A stretch of 32,522 nt of DNA, from positions 1-32,522 of the forward strand of contig JAGBYI010000218.1 of NCBI GenBank assembly GCA_017628845.1, read 5' to 3'. Source of the stretch: Bacteroidaceae bacterium. Lineage in GTDB: Bacteria > Bacteroidota > Bacteroidia > Bacteroidales > Bacteroidaceae. A program made the position numbers and the translations under genes. The notes beneath the pieces were generated by a model. That model worked only from the letters and a program-made list of their open reading frames with translations, was not told the DNA's origin and ran no database searches. Numbering within the stretch: position 1 is the stretch's first letter; each line of letters opens with the position of its first letter. Below, in pieces: positions 29,764 to 32,522 of this stretch.

Positions 29764-30999
29764 ATGAACCGTATCGACGAACTGACAATCGACAAGGTGC
29801 GCGACGCTGCTGGCATCGTGGACGTGGTGAGTGACTTCGTGCAACTGCGACGAAGCGGAAAGGAATACGAAGGGCTGTGCCCGTTCCACGGCGACAAGAA
29901 CCTCGGCTCGTTCAAGGTGTCGCCAGCCAAGAACATCGTAACATGCTTTAGTTGCCAAGAGAGCTGGGACCCTGTTGGCTTCGTCATGAAAGCCGAAGGG
30001 TTGACATTCCCGGACGCTATCAGGTGGCTGGCGAAGAAGTACGGCATCTTCATCGACGAGGAGCAGAACCGCTTCAAGCCGAAGCCATCAAAGCCGAAGA
30101 AGGAGCTGCCTATACCTCCAGACTTGCCACCTCGCCTGTGGAGCATTGACATGGTGACGAAAAGGCTGAATACCGACAGCGACTTATTTGTGTCGTGGGT
30201 GTATTCGCTTGGCTGGCGGCTCGAACAACGGCAGCGCATTGAGAACGTCTTGCACAATTTCCTTGTAGGACACTCGGCAATAATATGCAAGCGCGGCGAA
30301 CACACGGAGCGTCACGACTTCACAATCTTCTGGCAGATAGACGAGCAGATGCAAGTCCATAACGGGCACCTGATGAAATACCACGCCAACGGACATCGCG
30401 TAAAAGAAAAAGAGCAATACCCGCAGACTTGGATACATAGCCGCATGAAGTACTCGGACTTCAGCAAGACCGGCATTCGTCAGTTCAACGAATACACGGA
30501 ACGTGCCAGCTTCTGCCTGTTCGGACTTCACCAACTGTCCATACCTGGCTCGGAAAATGCGACCATAAACATCGTAGAAAGCGAGAAGACAGCCATACTT
30601 GCCAGCATAGCATGGGGCAATCCTCGCAAGCACTTGTGGATGGCGTGCTGCGGCATAGGTAACCTCACCAACAGAAATGACATGCTTCGACCGCTCATCA
30701 AGATGGGCCGCCGCATAGTCCTCTACCCTGACCGCGACGGCGTGGAGAAATGGAAGGCAGTCGTGAAGCAAATCGGCTACCAGCACCTCGACATCAACAC
30801 CGACTTCGTGGAGAAATACTGGCTCGAATGCGACGGCGAAAAGGCAGACGTGGCGGACGTGATGCTCAGAATGATTCAGCACCCCGAAACCGTAGGCCGC
30901 AAGCCAACGCCAAAGATGCCCGAACACATTAAACAACTTATGAATGAAAATCCACTCGTCCAGGTACTCATCGACAAACTGGACTTGGTGGCAGAATAA
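29764..30999 (+). CDS. DNA primase (CHC2 zinc finger + TOPRIM)
   Basis: The product is 411 residues. The zinc-binding domain has Cys39, His42, Cys61 and Cys64 (CPFH...CFSC). The TOPRIM-like centre includes Glu272 in NIVESEKTA and Asp323-Arg-Asp325 in VLYPDRDG. It lacks the C-terminal DnaB-interacting or helicase domain of longer primases, matching a partnership with the RepA-like ATPase. It makes RNA primers for phage replication. It starts after a 132-base gap that holds a GC-rich hairpin. Confidence 0.93.
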   Translation: MNRIDELTIDKVRDAAGIVDVVSDFVQLRRSGKEYEGLCPFHGDKNLGSFKVSPAKNIVTCFSCQESWDPVGFVMKAEGLTFPDAIRWLAKKYGIFIDEEQNRFKPKPSKPKKELPIPPDLPPRLWSIDMVTKRLNTDSDLFVSWVYSLGWRLEQRQRIENVLHNFLVGHSAIICKRGEHTERHDFTIFWQIDEQMQVHNGHLMKYHANGHRVKEKEQYPQTWIHSRMKYSDFSKTGIRQFNEYTERASFCLFGLHQLSIPGSENATINIVESEKTAILASIAWGNPRKHLWMACCGIGNLTNRNDMLRPLIKMGRRIVLYPDRDGVEKWKAVVKQIGYQHLDINTDFVEKYWLECDGEKADVADVMLRMIQHPETVGRKPTPKMPEHIKQLMNENPLVQVLIDKLDLVAE

Positions 31000-31026
31000 A
31001 CAACTGATTAAACGGATTGAACGGAT

Positions 31027-31215
31027 ATGAAGATAATAATTGAAAATGAAGGCACTACTACAACTATTGATGTAGATCCAGAAAATGCACTTGTTTCCGA
31101 TATAATAGAATCATTAATTGGTGCTCTTATGCAAGATTTTTCTTTACGTGGAATAATGGGTTCTCTTTATAAAGTATTGCATAACATCGAATCTGTACAC
31201 GATTATGAAGGATGA
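31027..31215 (+). CDS. Hypothetical small acidic protein
   Basis: The product is 62 residues and AT-rich in its codons. A short beta hairpin (MKIIIENEGTTTTIDVD) is followed by a helix (DIIESLIGALMQD). The stop overlaps the next gene's start by 11 bases. It follows the primase by 27 bases. No family recognised. Confidence 0.65.
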   Translation: MKIIIENEGTTTTIDVDPENALVSDIIESLIGALMQDFSLRGIMGSLYKVLHNIESVHDYEG

Positions 31216-31849
31216 AGGCAATTTCGTCAGCGTGGCTGGCAAGATAAGCACCTGGAGCTACGGTCGCATCATGCGGATTCTGAAGCGCAAAGGGCTGAAC
31301 ATCTACCAGATGATTCAGAACTTCTGCGACACCATTATCCGCTACATGGACGACAAGCACAACCGCACGCCGGACGTGGAGAAGGCCATGAATATGTTCG
31401 AGGGCATGATTGGCTGGGAGAACAACTTTAACCTCTGCGACCCCAACACAAAGCCAGAAATCAGCGAAGCCACCTACTACCTGAGCGACTTCACCAAGGA
31501 CAAAGCAAAGAAAGGTGTGCGCGTGGTTCACGTTGAGCGGCCACTCATGGATAAATGGTCGCAGACGTTCAACGTGCAACAGATACTCGAACGCTTCATG
31601 TGCCTCACCTTCCCGAGCCTGTACCGACGGCTCCGCTTCATTGCCGTGTGCCGCGAGTGTACCAGTCTGCTCGAACTGCTCATCGACATCGTGGGCGAGC
31701 TGGAGCGCGAGGAGGACAAGAAGGAAATGATGCGGGACTTCGAGGACGCAGATCGTGGTGACTTCGGACAGAAGCCGCACGAAGGGCAACCATACAAGCG
31801 ACCCTACGAAGCAAGCCAGGACACACTATTCAAAGACGAACTAATATAA
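31205..31849 (+). CDS. Hypothetical helical protein
   Basis: The product is 214 residues. It is mostly helical, with YGRIMRILKRKGLNIYQMI near the start, then a LYRRLRFIAVCREC segment and LLELLIDIVGELEREEDKKE, and an acidic/Gly-Pro-rich tail after residue 180. There is no signal or membrane segment. It overlaps the upstream gene and precedes the HNH operon. I do not recognise the family; it may be a replication or recombination accessory protein by position. Confidence 0.75.
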   Translation: MKDEGNFVSVAGKISTWSYGRIMRILKRKGLNIYQMIQNFCDTIIRYMDDKHNRTPDVEKAMNMFEGMIGWENNFNLCDPNTKPEISEATYYLSDFTKDKAKKGVRVVHVERPLMDKWSQTFNVQQILERFMCLTFPSLYRRLRFIAVCRECTSLLELLIDIVGELEREEDKKEMMRDFEDADRGDFGQKPHEGQPYKRPYEASQDTLFKDELI

Positions 31850-31854
31850 TAAAT

Positions 31855-32058
31855 ATGGAACAGATAACAGTAAGCACAAGACGAATGTACTTGCAAGAGC
31901 TCGCGCTTCTGTCGCTCATCAGACGAGGTGAATGCCATGAGCCAGTGATGCAATTCGGAAAGCCATTCTACAAACTCAAGTGCGAGAACCCCTGGGTGCC
32001 AACGCCGAAGGAGGAGCAACGAACCAAGATACCACAAATGGAAATACTGACGCCATGA
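31855..32058 (+). CDS. Hypothetical small protein coupled to HNH gene
   Basis: The product is 67 residues. An N-terminal helical stretch (RRMYLQELALLSLIRRGE) is followed by a Pro/Lys-rich end. It starts 5 bases after the previous stop and overlaps the HNH start as ATGA. Function unknown. Confidence 0.7.
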   Translation: MEQITVSTRRMYLQELALLSLIRRGECHEPVMQFGKPFYKLKCENPWVPTPKEEQRTKIPQMEILTP

Positions 32059-32414
32059 GCCGAGACCCAAGATACCAGAAGCTATTGAACTCGAAGCGAT
32101 GGCAAGAGGTGAAGGCTATCGTATGGCGCAGAGCCGAAGGATTGTGCGAGATGTGCAAGGCAGAAGGCATACTGACGCCCGGCGTGGACTGCCACCACAT
32201 CCTGTCCGTCGAGGGAGCCAAGACCATTGACGGCCCCGACGGCATGGAGGCAAGATGCTACAATCCGAACAACTGCCAGCTATTGTGCGTGCCGTGCCAC
32301 ATCAAAGTGCATCAGGAACAACGCTCACACACAAAGGCAGAGGTCAAGGCCAACAGGCAACGCGCATTCGAGCGATGGATAGAACACCTCGGCGGCAAAT
32401 CGCCCACCGATTAA
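32055..32414 (+). CDS. HNH endonuclease (terminase-associated)
   Basis: The product is 119 residues. CEMC (zinc pair), then VDCHHILSVEG with the HH catalytic pair, and NNCQLLCVPCHIKVH with the N/H and second CxxC complete a canonical HNH fold. I chose ATG 32055, coupled by ATGA, over the upstream GTG at 31980, which lies inside the previous gene. Small HNH proteins encoded beside terS/terL in HK97-like phages help the terminase cleave at cos. Here it ends 90 bases before the candidate small gene that runs over the window end. Confidence 0.92.
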   Translation: MSRDPRYQKLLNSKRWQEVKAIVWRRAEGLCEMCKAEGILTPGVDCHHILSVEGAKTIDGPDGMEARCYNPNNCQLLCVPCHIKVHQEQRSHTKAEVKANRQRAFERWIEHLGGKSPTD

Positions 32415-32415
32415 A

Positions 32416-32451
32416 CCCGGGGCGGTCGTTTTTGCCCGAGGGGACGAAAAC
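32416..32451. other. Candidate cos region
   Basis: Two bases after the HNH stop lies CCCGGGGCGG, then a hairpin in which GTTTT (32428-32432) pairs with AAAAC (32447-32451) around GCCC/GGGG. In HK97-like phages with an HNH gene, cos sites typically lie right after HNH and before terS in such C/G-run plus T-run sequence. The assignment is by position and composition only. Confidence 0.35.
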
Positions 32452-32505
32452 TCCCAAATAACAAGTCCCGACGGATGTGCAGGTGAATTTTCCCTTGCAA
32501 AGGTA

Positions 32506-32522
32506 ATGGAAAGATATGCAGC
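32506..32522 (+). CDS. Possible 5' end of the gene that continues at base 1 if the window is circular
   Basis: ATG at 32506 begins a frame reading MERYA up to the last base, and joining base 1 continues in frame through to the stop at 224-226 (80 residues). The frame upstream is open back to a TAG at 32380 but has no ATG, GTG or TTG before 32506. AAAGG lies close upstream. Depends on circularity. Confidence 0.4.

Noticed and set aside
31980-32054. GTG start for the HNH protein
   Set aside because: Internal to the preceding gene and without family similarity; ATG 32055 is coupled by ATGA.
32255-32461. Alternative-frame protein overlapping the HNH gene
   Set aside because: It lies in the shadow of the HNH gene, with no start context or domain.

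Overview
The window reads as a temperate, tailed (siphovirus-like, HK97-type head) phage of a Bacteroidales host, probably Prevotella/Segatella or a close relative. The host signals are Bacteroidetes -33 TTG / -7 TAnnTTTG promoters, a HU-like protein with a glycine-rich tail (HU-HIG type), an IntDOT-like tyrosine recombinase with Ser where most integrases have the first catalytic Arg, a DUF4422 glycosyltransferase, a DUF3127 protein, and a fimbrillin-like lipoprotein with an LASC lipobox. The host assignment is inference from family knowledge; no search was run.

Layout. 1-1276: end of a small gene with a Gly-rich tail, a terminator, then a promoter carrying two inverted repeats that drives a very acidic protein and a small HTH regulator. 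1291-6085: large terminase, four small genes, and a lysis module (spanin-like lipoprotein, membrane coiled-coil protein, M15 endolysin). 6206-8885: head-tail connector, collagen-like fibre, receptor-binding candidate, fibre accessory protein, carbohydrate-binding protein. 8989-14777: gp10-like protein, tape measure, baseplate/tail protein, a small tail-tube-like protein, head-tail joining protein. 14784-20093: two-domain glycosyltransferase, portal, HU-like protein, prohead protease, major capsid protein. 20231-23410: tail terminator, a double-domain tail tube, tail assembly chaperone with a -1 frameshift site, second glycosyltransferase. 23424-26703 (minus strand): fimbrillin-like lipoprotein, integrase, HIRAN membrane protein, CI-like repressor. 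26704-32522 (plus): operator/promoter, structured leader, early genes, tRNA-Tyr and tRNA-Cys with other structured RNA, RepA-like ATPase, CHC2 primase, small genes, HNH endonuclease, cos-like sequence.

The integrase lies in the middle of phage genes on both sides, and the last 17 bases read in frame into the first gene. The window is therefore most likely the whole genome in circular (attP/virion) form, cut at an arbitrary point next to the HNH gene, rather than an integrated prophage. The order HNH - cos-like sequence - small gene - terL across the join fits.

Most striking observations: (1) an intergenic element in exact register, GTAAACC then CGAT 24 nt later, present seven times in one orientation before lysis and morphogenesis genes, which looks like a phage-specific promoter or start-associated regulatory sequence; (2) near-identical GGAACTATG start contexts at ten genes, unusual for a phylum that mostly ignores Shine-Dalgarno sequences; (3) a textbook A_AAA_AAC -1 frameshift site with a downstream stem in the tail chaperone gene; (4) an acr/aca-like operon next to the terminase; (5) several structured RNAs (early leader, tRNA-region elements, elements after the capsid and tail-tube genes); (6) a fimbrillin-like gene translationally coupled to the integrase.
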